Assembly (NCBI RefSeq): GCF_001724815.1
Contig: NZ_MEDO01000002.1
Span: 1-64,000 of the forward strand
DNA length: 64,000 nt
Direction: 5' to 3'
Origin: Arenimonas sp. SCN 70-307
GTDB taxonomy: Bacteria; Pseudomonadota; Gammaproteobacteria; Xanthomonadales; Xanthomonadaceae
A program made the position numbers and the translations under genes. The notes under the pieces are model-generated. The model was not told where the DNA came from. It made no database searches and worked only from the letters and a program-made list of their open reading frames with translations. Shown here in pieces: positions 1 to 8,046 of this stretch. Within the stretch, counting starts at the first letter, position 1. Each line of letters starts with the position of its first letter.

Positions 1-114
1 AATTCCCGTCGGCCACGGCCGGCCCCGATTTGCTGCTTAGACACCAACAAATCTACCGGGTCGGCCGTGCGCCACTCCCCTCAGTTGGGAGAAGAACCAT
101 TTTTTGAAGCAAGG

Positions 115-183
115 GAACCAGGTTCATTTTCCGGCCGGACCCGGGGCTTTGCCCCCGGTTCGGTCGGAAAATGAACCTGGTTC
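115..183. repeat. 69-bp near-perfect palindrome at the 3' end of nth
   Basis: The outer arms 115-133 and 165-183 are perfect 19-bp inverted copies (GAACCAGGTTCATTTTCCG). The inner part 134-164 is GC-rich and also largely self-complementary around a short central loop. The nth stop codon (124-126) lies in the left arm, and the right boundary falls exactly on a codon boundary of nth, so the element looks inserted into the end of the gene. It could fold as a long hairpin and act as a terminator. It could also be a REP/MITE-like dispersed repeat. Only one copy is present here. Confidence 0.85.
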
Positions 184-813
184 CTTCGTCTTGTCCTTGA
201 ACCGGCACAGGTCACGGATCACGCACTGCGGGCAGTCGGGCTTGCGCGCCTTGCACACGTAGCGCCCGTGCAGGATCAGCCAGTGGTGGGCGTCGAGCCG
301 GTATTCGGCCGGCACCGCCTTGAGCAGCTTGTCCTCGACCGCGCGCACGGTCTTGCCCGGCGCCAGGCCGGTGCGGTTGGAGACGCGGAAGATGTGCGTG
401 TCCACCGCGATGGTGGGCTCGCCGAAGGCCGTGTTGAGCACCACGTTGGCGGTCTTGCGGCCCACGCCCGGCAGGGCCTCGAGCGACTCGCGGTCGCGCG
501 GCACCTCGCCGCCGTGCTTCTCCACCAGGATCCGGCAGGCGGCGACCACGTTCGCGGCCTTGGCGTTGAACAGGCCGATGGTGGAGATGTACTTCTTCAG
601 CCCGTCCTCGCCCAGGTCGAGGATGGCCTGCGGCGTATTGGCGACCGGGAACAGCTTGCGCGTGGCCTTGTTCACGCCCACGTCGGTGGCCTGGGCCGAG
701 AGCGTCACCGCCACCAGCAGTTCGAAGGGTGTGCTGTACTCGAGCTCGGTGGTCGGTTTCGGGTTGAGTTCCTTCAGGCGCGCGAACAGTTCGCGCCGGT
801 CCGCCGGCTTCAT
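124..813 (-). CDS. nth: Endonuclease III (DNA glycosylase/AP lyase)
   Basis: Excises oxidised pyrimidines and nicks abasic sites in base-excision repair. The 229-residue product has the helix-hairpin-helix LPGVGRKTANVV with the catalytic Lys, the downstream VDTHIFR with the catalytic Asp, and a C-terminal [4Fe-4S] loop C-x6-C-x2-C-x5-C (CKARKPDCPQCVIRDLC). The ATG overlaps the rsxE stop as ATGA; nth as the last gene of an rsx operon is the usual gammaproteobacterial arrangement. It is longer than the roughly 211-residue E. coli enzyme: after DKTK, the last 19 residues (EPGSFSDRTGGK...) and the stop are encoded by the 115-183 palindrome, so the natural C-terminus was probably replaced or extended. 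The catalytic core is untouched, so activity is expected. Confidence 0.96.
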   Translation of the reverse strand: MKPADRRELFARLKELNPKPTTELEYSTPFELLVAVTLSAQATDVGVNKATRKLFPVANTPQAILDLGEDGLKKYISTIGLFNAKAANVVAACRILVEKHGGEVPRDRESLEALPGVGRKTANVVLNTAFGEPTIAVDTHIFRVSNRTGLAPGKTVRAVEDKLLKAVPAEYRLDAHHWLILHGRYVCKARKPDCPQCVIRDLCRFKDKTKEPGSFSDRTGGKAPGPAGK

Positions 814-1454
814 GCCGCGCCCCCGGCCGCGCGCAGGCGCCAGGCCTGGCGCAGCGCCACCAGGCAGGCCAGCACGCCGAAGGCGCCGATCGGCAGCAGG
901 GCCAGCACGAAGCCCGGGTAGCCGGCCACGGCGAGTTCGAGGCCGGGCAGGCCCAGCAGCTCGCCGGCACCGGCGAACAGGCTGCCTTCGCCCAGGGCCT
1001 CGCGGATGCCGCCGATGGCCAGCAGCACCCAAAGGAAACCCAGGCCCGTGGCGAAGCCGTCGAGCGCGGCGCGGGCCGGGTCCTGGCGCGAGGCGAAGGC
1101 CTCGGCGCGGCCCATCAGCGCGCAGTTGGTGACGATCAGCGGGATGAACAGGCCCAGCACCGCGTGCAGCCCCGGCAGGAAGGCGCGCATCGACAGCTCG
1201 ATGGCGGTGACCACCGCGGCGATGACCATGATGAAGGCGGGAATGCGCACGTCGCGGCGGGTGGCGCGGCGGATGGCCGCCACGACGGTGTTGGTGGCGG
1301 TCAGCGCCAGCACCGTGGCCAGTCCCAGGCCCAGCGCGTTCACTGCGTTGTTGCTGACCGCCAGCAGCGGGCACAGGCCGAGCATCTGCACCAGGCCGAC
1401 GTTGCCGCTGGACAGGCCGTATTCGAGGATGGCGCGGGGCGTGGGGGAACTCAT
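810..1454 (-). CDS. rsxE: Electron transport complex subunit RsxE/RnfE
   Basis: Integral inner-membrane subunit of the Rnf/Rsx complex, which moves electrons between ferredoxin-type carriers and NADH coupled to ion movement, or in E. coli keeps SoxR reduced. The 214-residue protein is almost entirely hydrophobic with about six membrane segments. The family signature NGLVQMLGLCPLLAVSNNAVNALGLG-like stretch sits at residues 17-43, and IPLIVTNCALMGRAEAFA is near residue 105. It is translationally coupled on both sides by ATGA overlaps (rsxG stop/rsxE start and rsxE stop/nth start). Confidence 0.95.
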   Translation of the reverse strand: MSSPTPRAILEYGLSSGNVGLVQMLGLCPLLAVSNNAVNALGLGLATVLALTATNTVVAAIRRATRRDVRIPAFIMVIAAVVTAIELSMRAFLPGLHAVLGLFIPLIVTNCALMGRAEAFASRQDPARAALDGFATGLGFLWVLLAIGGIREALGEGSLFAGAGELLGLPGLELAVAGYPGFVLALLPIGAFGVLACLVALRQAWRLRAAGGAA

Positions 1455-2125
1455 CGGGCGGGCGGCGGGTCGGCGGGCGCGTCGTTGAAGGAAAGTGTAG
1501 CGCCGGCCTCGGCCCCGCGGACCGCGTCGCCGTGCTCGGCCACGAACTGCAGCGCGCGGCGCACCGCCGCCACCACCGCACGCGGCGTCAGTGTCGCGCC
1601 GGCGAACTGCGCGAATTCGCCGCCCTCGCGCTGCACCCGCCAGCGCGCCGGCTCCGGGTCGCCGAGGGCGCGGCCGGTGAAACGGGTGATCCAGTCGCTG
1701 CGGCCGGCCTCGATGTCGTCGCCCAGGCCCGGGGTTTCCGCATGCGCCGTCACCCGCACGCCGAGCACGCGGCCGCCCTGGTCGATGGCGATGAGCAGGC
1801 GGATCGGGCCGCCGTAGCCGTCGGGCGCGGTGGCGTCGAGCACCAGCGCCACCGGCGCGTCGCCGCGGCGGGCGCGACGCACGGTGGATTCGGGTTGGCC
1901 CAGCCAGCCCGGCGCACGCACGCTCACCGCGTCGGCGATCGGGTCGTTGTCGTGCAGCGCCGCCGGCAGCACGATCTGCAGCGCCTCGCGCTGGGCCCGG
2001 TGTTCGCTCTCGGCGATGCGCTCGCGGGTCAGCGCCCAGGTGCCGGCCAGCAGCACGGCCGCGGCCAGCCCGGCCAGCGCCAGCTGCGCGGCGGCCCGCA
2101 GCGCCTCGCGCGGTGCGCCGCTCAT
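1451..2125 (-). CDS. rsxG: Electron transport complex subunit RsxG/RnfG
   Basis: Membrane-anchored, periplasmic FMN-binding subunit. The 224 residues start with one N-terminal membrane helix (about 10-30), followed by an FMN-binding domain containing GYGGPI, HAETPGLGD and the flavinylation segment FAGATLTPRAVV near residue 175. The family motif is S/T-G-A-T; here the first position is Ala, but the FMN-accepting Thr is present. The start ATG overlaps the rsxD stop as ATGA. The C-terminal 30 residues are Ala/Asp/Pro-rich and look non-essential. Confidence 0.93.
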   Translation of the reverse strand: MSGAPREALRAAAQLALAGLAAAVLLAGTWALTRERIAESEHRAQREALQIVLPAALHDNDPIADAVSVRAPGWLGQPESTVRRARRGDAPVALVLDATAPDGYGGPIRLLIAIDQGGRVLGVRVTAHAETPGLGDDIEAGRSDWITRFTGRALGDPEPARWRVQREGGEFAQFAGATLTPRAVVAAVRRALQFVAEHGDAVRGAEAGATLSFNDAPADPPPAR

Positions 2126-3168
2126 GGCGCGCGGCCCTCGCCGAGGATGCGCGGGCGGGTGTGGGCGTCGATCCAGGGCGCGGCGCAGTTCATCAGCAGC
2201 ACCGCGAACGCGACGCCGTCCGGGTAGCCGCCCCAGCGCCGGATCGCCAGCGTCAGCACGGCCACGCCGGCGCCGAACACCAGCCGCCCGCGCGGCGTGG
2301 TGCAGCCGCTCACCGGGTCGGTGGCGATGAAAAACGCGGCCAGCACCAGTGCGCCGGAAAACACGTGCTGCAGCGGCATCGGGTGCAGGTCGGGGTCGAG
2401 CAGCCAGAAGGGCAGGGTGAGCAGCACCGTGGTGCCCAGCGTCGCCACCGGCACCTGCCAGGGAATCAGTCGAAGCCACAGCAAGGCCAGGCCGCCGAGG
2501 GCGAAGAAGTTGGCCACCCATTCCCAGCCGCGGCCGCCGAAATCGCCAAACAGCGGCGTGCCGCGGATTTCCGACAGCGTCACGCCCTGGCTCGACAGCG
2601 TGCGCACGGTGTCGAGCGGCGTGGCCTGCGCCAGCGTGTCCCAGGCCCAGGGCGGCGGCAGGGTGCCGGTGAGGATGGCCACGAGGCTGTCGGCCAGGCC
2701 CGGCGCTGGCAGCGCGCCCTCCAGACCGGCCGGCGCCAGCCACTGGGTGAACACGCGCGGGAAGGCCAGCAGCACCACCGCCAGCCCTACCATCGCGGGG
2801 TTGAACAGGTTGTGGCCCAGGCCGCCGAAGAGGTGCTTGGCCACCACGATGGCGGCGAACATGCCGATCGCCGCCAGCCACCACGGCGCCAGCGGCGGCA
2901 GGCACAGCGCGAACAGCACGGCGGTGAGCGGCGCGCTCAGGTCGGTGAGGAAAGGCCGCAGCGGCTGGCCGCGGGCCTTGAGCATCGCGGCTTCGAATAC
3001 CAGCGCGAACGCGGTGGCCAGCGCGATCTGGATGACGATGCCCGGCCCGAAGAACCAGGCGTGCGCGGCCACGCCCGGCGCCAGCGCCAGCAGCACGCGT
3101 GCCATCACGCCGCGCACGCTGCGGCGCGACGGCAGGTGCGGCGCGGGGGCGGTGTCGAAGGTCCTCAT
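2122..3168 (-). CDS. rsxD: Electron transport complex subunit RsxD/RnfD
   Basis: Polytopic inner-membrane subunit (348 residues, about nine hydrophobic segments) related to NqrB. It carries covalent FMN in the family; the candidate attachment segment is QATPLDTVRT near residue 190. Other family signatures are GGLGHNLFNPAMVG (about 120), FIATDPVSGCTTPRGR (about 285) and GGYPDGVAFAVLLMN near the C-terminus. The ATG overlaps the rsxC stop and the stop overlaps the rsxG start, both as ATGA, so the operon is tightly coupled. Confidence 0.95.
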   Translation of the reverse strand: MRTFDTAPAPHLPSRRSVRGVMARVLLALAPGVAAHAWFFGPGIVIQIALATAFALVFEAAMLKARGQPLRPFLTDLSAPLTAVLFALCLPPLAPWWLAAIGMFAAIVVAKHLFGGLGHNLFNPAMVGLAVVLLAFPRVFTQWLAPAGLEGALPAPGLADSLVAILTGTLPPPWAWDTLAQATPLDTVRTLSSQGVTLSEIRGTPLFGDFGGRGWEWVANFFALGGLALLWLRLIPWQVPVATLGTTVLLTLPFWLLDPDLHPMPLQHVFSGALVLAAFFIATDPVSGCTTPRGRLVFGAGVAVLTLAIRRWGGYPDGVAFAVLLMNCAAPWIDAHTRPRILGEGRAP

Positions 3169-4661
3169 GCGGGCTCGTCCGGATTTTGCTGGGCGGCGCG
3201 GCGGGCGCGGGCGCGTTCGAGCGCCGCGGCCACGGCCTCGGGGCTGGCGGCCGCGGCCTTGCGCGCGGCCAGCCGCGCCTCGCGTTCGGCGGCCTCGCGT
3301 TCGAGCCGCTGCTGGCGCGCCTCGAATCGGGCCTTGGCGGCCGCGGCATCGGCGGCGTCGGCATCGCGCGCGAGCAGCGCGCCCTTGGCGCGGCGGAAGG
3401 TTTCGGTCAGCGGGATGTGGCTGGGGCAGGCGAGGTCGCAGCAGCCGCATTCGATGCAGTCGGGCAGGCCCTGCTCGCGTGCGTCGTCGAGCCGGTCCGC
3501 GCGCGCCTGCCAGAGCAGCTGCTGCGGCAGCAGGCGCGCCGGGCAGGCGCTGGCGCAGTCGCCGCAGCGGATGCAGGGCATATCTTCGGTGGCCGGGCGC
3601 AGGTCGCGTTCGCCCAGCACGAGCACGCAGTGCTGGGTCTTGCCGATCGGGAAGTCGTCGTGCGCCAGCGCCGTGCCCATCATCGGCCCGCCCAGCAGCA
3701 GCCGTCGCGCCAGCGGCGTGTAGCCGCCGGCCAGTTCGACCAGGTGCGACACCGGTGTCCCCAGCGGCACCAGGAAGTTGCCCGGCTGCGCGACGCCCGG
3801 GCCGGTGACCGTCACCACGCGTTCCACCAGCGGCTCGCCCAGCGCCACCGCGCGCCAGGCAGCGCGGGCGGTGCCGACGTTGAAAACCACGATGCCCAGG
3901 TCGCGCGGCAGGCCGCCGCGCGGCACTTCCCGGCCGGTGAGTGCCTGGATCAGCTGCCGCTCGCCGCCGGCGGGGTAACGCGCCGGCACGGCAACGACTT
4001 CGATGTCGCCGCCGTCTTCGGCCGCCGCGGCGCGGCAGGCCGCCAGCGCCTCGCGCATGTCGTCCTCGACCGCCAGCAGCACGCGCCTTGCGCCGGCCGC
4101 ACGTGCCAGCAGACGCGCGCCGCGCAGCACCTCCCCGGCGTGGGCGCGCAGCAGGGCGTCGTCGCAGCTGATCCAGGGCTCGCATTCGGCCCCGTTGATG
4201 ATCACCAGCTCGCGTGCGGCATCGAGCTTGCCGGCGGTCGGGAAGCCGGCGCCGCCGAGGCCGACCAGGCCCGCTTCGGCGATGCGCGTGCGCAGGGCCC
4301 CGGGCGCCGCATCGTCGGGCAGCGGCGCAAGCAGCGCGGCTTCGGCCGAGCCGGTGGGTTCGAGCACCAGGTGGGGCACGGCGGGCGCGCCCTGGCCGGG
4401 CAGCGGCCGGTCCTCGATGGCGAGCACGCGGGCGGCCAGCGGCGCATGCACCGGGGCGCCCGATCCTTCGGGCAAGGCCAGGACCTGGCCGCGGGCCACC
4501 CGCTCTCCCACGGCCACCACCGGACGGGCCGGCAGGCCGGCGTGCTGGCGCAGGGCCAGCACCAGCCTTGGCGGCGGTGGGCAGGCACGCAGGCCTCCGG
4601 CCGCGGAGGCGGCCTTGTGGCCCTCGAGCGCCAGGCCGCCGTGGATGGCGTGCAGGTGCAC
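3165..4661 (-). CDS. rsxC: Electron transport complex subunit RsxC/RnfC
   Basis: Peripheral subunit that accepts or donates electrons at the NADH side. In order it has an N-terminal domain (GGLALEGHKAAS), a nucleotide/FMN-binding stretch GLGGAGFPTAGKL followed by INGAECEPWISCDD, a SLBB-like region, and two [4Fe-4S] motifs CIRCGDCASACP and CIECGCCDLACP. A short Ala/Arg/Glu-rich coiled tail follows, much shorter than in E. coli RsxC. I chose the GTG at 4661 (498 residues) because the conserved N-terminus begins there, 14 nt after the upstream crotonase stop; a longer upstream frame would run through the crotonase gene. No rsxA or rsxB lies upstream. Confidence 0.9.
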   Translation of the reverse strand: MHLHAIHGGLALEGHKAASAAGGLRACPPPPRLVLALRQHAGLPARPVVAVGERVARGQVLALPEGSGAPVHAPLAARVLAIEDRPLPGQGAPAVPHLVLEPTGSAEAALLAPLPDDAAPGALRTRIAEAGLVGLGGAGFPTAGKLDAARELVIINGAECEPWISCDDALLRAHAGEVLRGARLLARAAGARRVLLAVEDDMREALAACRAAAAEDGGDIEVVAVPARYPAGGERQLIQALTGREVPRGGLPRDLGIVVFNVGTARAAWRAVALGEPLVERVVTVTGPGVAQPGNFLVPLGTPVSHLVELAGGYTPLARRLLLGGPMMGTALAHDDFPIGKTQHCVLVLGERDLRPATEDMPCIRCGDCASACPARLLPQQLLWQARADRLDDAREQGLPDCIECGCCDLACPSHIPLTETFRRAKGALLARDADAADAAAAKARFEARQQRLEREAAEREARLAARKAAAASPEAVAAALERARARRAAQQNPDEPA

Positions 4662-4675
4662 GGCCGGTGCCGGCC

Positions 4676-5458
4676 TCAGCGGCCGCTGAACTGCGGCTTG
4701 CGGCGGGCGAGGAAGGCGCTGGTGCCTTCCTTCATGTCCTCGGTGGAGAAGGTCACCGCGAACACCTGGGTCTCGTGGTCGAGCGCGGTGTCCAGTGGCG
4801 CTTCGCCGCCCAGCAGCACGGCGTCGAGGATGCCGCGCAGGGCCAGCGGCGCGGCGTTGGCGAGCTGGTTCGCGAGGGCGTCGACCTCGGCGTCGAGCGC
4901 ATCGGCCGGCACCACGCGGTTGACGATGCCCAGGGCCGCTGCGCGGGTGGCGTCGATCGGAGCGCCCAGCAGGCACAGTTCCAGGCAGGCGGCGCGGCCG
5001 GCCAGGCGCAGCAGGCGCTGGGTGCCGCCGAAGCCGGGCACCAGGCCGAGGTTGATTTCCGGCTGGCCCACCCTGGCGGTGTCGGCGGCGATGCGCAGGT
5101 GGCAGGCCATGGCCAGTTCCAGGCCGCCGCCCAGGGCGAAGCCGTTGATGCGGGCGATGACCGGCTTGCCCAGGCGCTCGATGCGGGTCATCAGGGCCTG
5201 GCCGTGGGCGGAGAAGTCGCGCGCCTGGGCCGGGCTCAGGCCGTTCATCTCGGCGATGTCGGCGCCGGCGACGAAGGCCTTGGGGCCGGCGCCGGTGAGC
5301 ACCACCACGCGCACGCCCGGGTCGCGGCCGGCGGCCTCGAAGGCCGCGTGCAGCTCGCTCAGGGTGGCATGGTCGAGGGCATTGAGCTTGTCGGGGCGGT
5401 TGAGGGTGATCCGGCGGATCGCGCCCTGGTCCTCGACCAGCAGGTTGCGGTGGTCCAT
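4676..5458 (-). CDS. Enoyl-CoA hydratase/crotonase family protein
   Basis: Crotonase-fold enzyme of 260 residues, most likely a short-chain enoyl-CoA hydratase of fatty-acid or amino-acid catabolism. Both hydratase glutamates are present, in GGGLELAMACH and in VGQPEINLGLVPGFGGTQR. The oxyanion-hole segment KAFVAGADIAEM is near residue 60. The ATG at 5458 is preceded by AAGGAG at good spacing, which rules out the longer upstream reading. It is the first gene of the run that continues into rsxC 14 nt later, the place where rsxA/rsxB would normally be; the functional link is unclear. Confidence 0.92.
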   Translation of the reverse strand: MDHRNLLVEDQGAIRRITLNRPDKLNALDHATLSELHAAFEAAGRDPGVRVVVLTGAGPKAFVAGADIAEMNGLSPAQARDFSAHGQALMTRIERLGKPVIARINGFALGGGLELAMACHLRIAADTARVGQPEINLGLVPGFGGTQRLLRLAGRAACLELCLLGAPIDATRAAALGIVNRVVPADALDAEVDALANQLANAAPLALRGILDAVLLGGEAPLDTALDHETQVFAVTFSTEDMKEGTSAFLARRKPQFSGR

Positions 5459-5615
5459 GGGGGTGAATCTCCTTGCAGGGGAACTCTCGGCACCGCGCCC
5501 GGTCTGAGCGCCGGCCACGGGAAAGTGTCAGTGGCGGTTAAGCCGTGCGGGGGCTATCCTAGCGCGGCGTTCGGGGCCCCACATCGCCCCATCCAAATCA
5601 ACCGGAGATTCCCTG

Positions 5616-6332
5616 ATGAAGTTGCGTTTGATCGCTGCCGGCATGGCGGCCCTCGGCCTGAGCGCCAGCATGGCCCTGGCCCAGACCGCCCCGGCGAACC
5701 CGCCGCAGCCGCCGCCGGCCAACAAGCCGGTGCTCAGCTACGCCATCGGCTTCGACATGGGCAAGGACCTGGTCGGTCCGGGCATGGACATCGACCTCAA
5801 CGCGGTCATCAAGGGTCTCCAGGACGGCTACGCCAAGCGTGCGCCCCAGTACCCGACCGAGCAGATGGAAGGCCAGCTGGTCGCCCTGCAGATGCGCCTG
5901 GCCAGCCAGGCCCGCGCCGATTTCGAGCGCCAGGCCAACGAGAACAAGGCCGCTTCCGACGCCTTCCTCGCCCAGAACCGCAGCAAGCCGGGCATCACCG
6001 TGCTGCCCAACGGCATCCAGTACCGCGTGATCGAGCCGGGCACGGGCGCAAAGCCCAATGCCAAGAGCACGGTGCAGTTGCACTTCCGTGGTTCGGTGTC
6101 CTCGGGCCGTGAGTTCGCCAACACCCTCGCCACCCAGGACGCCCAGCCGTCCACCCACGTGGTCGAGGAATTCCCGGTGCCGGGCATCCGCGAAGTGCTG
6201 CCCCTGATGGCCGCTGGTTCGCGTTGGGAAGTGTTCCTGCCGCCGGACCAGGGCTTCGCCAACAACCCGCGCTCCCCGGTCGGTCCGGGCCAGGCGCTGG
6301 TGTTCGAAGTCCGCCTGATCAGCGTCAAGTAA
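5616..6332 (+). CDS. FKBP-type peptidyl-prolyl isomerase (Mip/FkpA-like), exported
   Basis: Periplasmic prolyl isomerase/chaperone of 238 residues. A signal peptide ends near AMALAQ, then a Pro-rich linker leads to the N-terminal dimerisation helix domain (SYAIGFDMGKDL to about residue 125), followed by the FKBP domain (GIQYRVIEPGTG, VQLHFRGSVSSGREFANT, PGIREVLPLMAAGSRWEVFLP, LVFEVRLISVK). The variant QLHFRG replaces the commoner V-x-Y-x-G. SD-like CGGAGA precedes the ATG, and a strong terminator follows at 6339-6375. Confidence 0.93.
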   Translation: MKLRLIAAGMAALGLSASMALAQTAPANPPQPPPANKPVLSYAIGFDMGKDLVGPGMDIDLNAVIKGLQDGYAKRAPQYPTEQMEGQLVALQMRLASQARADFERQANENKAASDAFLAQNRSKPGITVLPNGIQYRVIEPGTGAKPNAKSTVQLHFRGSVSSGREFANTLATQDAQPSTHVVEEFPVPGIREVLPLMAAGSRWEVFLPPDQGFANNPRSPVGPGQALVFEVRLISVK

Positions 6333-6338
6333 TCCACG

Positions 6339-6375
6339 CGGGGCCGCGCCGGCGACGGCGCGGCCCCGTGCTTTT
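6339..6375 (+). terminator. Rho-independent terminator after the FKBP gene
   Basis: A 12-bp GC stem (6339-6350 with 6357-6368), a 6-nt loop, then TGCTTTTC. It lies 6 nt after the FKBP stop and just before the DUF1289 gene. Confidence 0.85.
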
Positions 6376-6386
6376 CTGGTCTTCCA

Positions 6387-6578
6387 ATGTCCAACGCCTT
6401 CGGCTTCCGAGCGGTGCTCAGCCCCTGCATCGGCGTTTGTTCGCTCGACGCCGGCGGGCTGTGCGAAGGCTGCCATCGCAGTACGGCGGAAATCGCCCGC
6501 TGGTCGCAGATGAGCGACGATGAACGCCTGCACCTGATGGAGGTCGTGCTGCCTGGCCGCGAGGCCGCGCGCGCGTGA
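6387..6578 (+). CDS. DUF1289 small cysteine-rich protein
   Basis: A 63-residue protein with the DUF1289 pattern: SPCIGVCSLDAGGLCEGCHRSTAEIARW, i.e. C-x3-C-x7-C-x2-C followed by the R-[ST]-x2-E-I-x2-W helix. Four Cys suggest a metal or Fe-S site, although the function is not established. Its stop overlaps the GTG of the next gene (GTGA), so it is translated together with nudL and sseA. Confidence 0.88.
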   Translation: MSNAFGFRAVLSPCIGVCSLDAGGLCEGCHRSTAEIARWSQMSDDERLHLMEVVLPGREAARA

Positions 6579-7195
6579 CCCTCCCGCAGGATCCGTTCGA
6601 ACGGATCCCCGCCGCCCTGCATCCGCTGGGCGAGCCCCCCGCCGGACCCGGCTGGAACCAGGCCGAACTGGCCGACCTGCTGCCCCCGAACCTTCCGCTG
6701 CGTCCCGCCGCCGTGCTGGTGGCCCTGGTCGAACGCCGCGATGGCCCGCAGGTGCTGCTGACCCGTCGTACCGAAGTGCTGCGCCACCACGCCGGCCAGG
6801 TCGCCTTTCCCGGCGGCCGCATCGAGCCCGACGACGCCGATCCCGTCGCCGCGGCGCTGCGCGAGGCGCGCGAGGAAGTGGGGCTGAGCGATGCCCTGTC
6901 GTCGCCGCTGGGCTACCTCGATCCCTTCGTCACCATCACCGGTTTCCACGTGTTTCCGGTGGTCGCCTCCGTGCGCGGCGGCTTCGTGCCGGTGCCGGAT
7001 CCGTCCGAAGTCGCCGAGGCCTTCGAAGTACCGCTGTCGTTCCTGCTCGACCCGGCCAACGTGCATTCGCACGAAGTGGATTTCCAGGGACGCCGCCGCA
7101 ACGTGCTTGAGTATCGTTTTGCCGGGCACCGGATCTGGGGCGCCACGGCGGCGATGCTGGTCAACTTCCGCCAGCGACTGGAGAAGCAGCGATGA
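6575..7195 (+). CDS. nudL: NUDIX hydrolase, CoA pyrophosphatase (NudL-like)
   Basis: Predicted to hydrolyse coenzyme A or acyl-CoA to 4'-phosphopantetheine and 3',5'-ADP. The 206 residues contain the NudL/UPF0035 signature LLTRRTEVLRHHAGQVAFPGG immediately before the Nudix box G-x5-E-x7-REAREEVGL (residues about 80-105). The GTG start overlaps the DUF1289 stop; the end overlaps the ATG of the sulfurtransferase, giving a three-gene coupled unit. Confidence 0.92.
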   Translation: MTLPQDPFERIPAALHPLGEPPAGPGWNQAELADLLPPNLPLRPAAVLVALVERRDGPQVLLTRRTEVLRHHAGQVAFPGGRIEPDDADPVAAALREAREEVGLSDALSSPLGYLDPFVTITGFHVFPVVASVRGGFVPVPDPSEVAEAFEVPLSFLLDPANVHSHEVDFQGRRRNVLEYRFAGHRIWGATAAMLVNFRQRLEKQR

Positions 7196-8046
7196 ACTGG
7201 ACGACCCTCGTATCCGCTCCTGACTTGCTGGCGCGCCTGGGCGCGCCCGGACTCGTGCTGGTGGACTGCCGCAACGTCGCCGGCGGCGCGGATACCCAGG
7301 GCGGTCGGGAAGCCTGGAAGCAGGCGCACCTTCCGGGCGCGGGTCATGCCCACCTCGACGAAGACCTGTCGGACAAGCGCAAGCCGGCGTCGGAAGGCCG
7401 CCATCCGCTGCCGGACGCCGAAGCCTTCGCCGCGGTGCTGGGGCGCCTGGGCATCGGTCCGGACGACCAGGTGGTGGCCTACGACGCCGGGGATGGTTCG
7501 ATGGCCGCGGCGCGCCTGTGGTGGCTGCTGCGCCTGTGCGGGCACGCGCGCGTGGCGGTGCTCGACGGCGGCCTGGCGGCCTGGCAGGCGATCGGCGGCC
7601 CGATGGATGCGAGCACGCCGAAGGCCAGGCCACCGTATCCCCTGCGCCTGGACCTTTCGCGCGTGGCGCGAGTCGAGGAAGTGCAGTCGCGCCTGGGCGA
7701 GGCCCCTGGCTGGCTGCTGGACGCACGCCCGGCACCGCGCTTTCGCGGCGAGGTCGAACCGCTCGACCCAGTCGCCGGCCACATCCCCGGAGCCCGCAAC
7801 CGCCCGCTCCAGGACAATCTCGTCGATGGCCGCTTCAAGCCGGCGGCCCGGCTGCGGGAAGAGTTCGAGGCGCTGCTTGCCGGCCGTGCGCCGGGCGAGG
7901 TGGTGCTGTCCTGCGGTTCGGGCGTCACCGCCTGCCACAACCTGCTGGCGATGGAACATGCCGGGCTGCATGGCGCGCGCATCTTCGCGGCCTCGTGGAG
8001 CGGCTGGGTGAGTGATCGTTCGCGTCCGGTGGCCACCGGCGACTGA
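7192..8046 (+). CDS. sseA: 3-mercaptopyruvate/thiosulfate sulfurtransferase
   Basis: Two-domain rhodanese of 284 residues. The N-terminal inactive domain carries LVDCRNVAGG, and the C-terminal domain has the active-site loop CGSGVTAC (residues about 241-248), which is the mercaptopyruvate sulfurtransferase type. The hinge GHIPGARN is near residue 195. The ATG overlaps the nudL stop (ATGA). Its stop TGA abuts the stop of the convergent lipoprotein gene (TCA), the two forming the palindrome TGATCA with no gap. Confidence 0.93.
   Translation: MNWTTLVSAPDLLARLGAPGLVLVDCRNVAGGADTQGGREAWKQAHLPGAGHAHLDEDLSDKRKPASEGRHPLPDAEAFAAVLGRLGIGPDDQVVAYDAGDGSMAAARLWWLLRLCGHARVAVLDGGLAAWQAIGGPMDASTPKARPPYPLRLDLSRVARVEEVQSRLGEAPGWLLDARPAPRFRGEVEPLDPVAGHIPGARNRPLQDNLVDGRFKPAARLREEFEALLAGRAPGEVVLSCGSGVTACHNLLAMEHAGLHGARIFAASWSGWVSDRSRPVATGD

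Noticed and set aside
1-114. Possible gene end or terminator (CTCCC...GGGAG hairpin with T-run near 75-105)
   Set aside because: The stem is only 5 bp and the T-run is 9 nt away. No coding signal is recognisable on either strand in this short edge stretch, so nothing is called.
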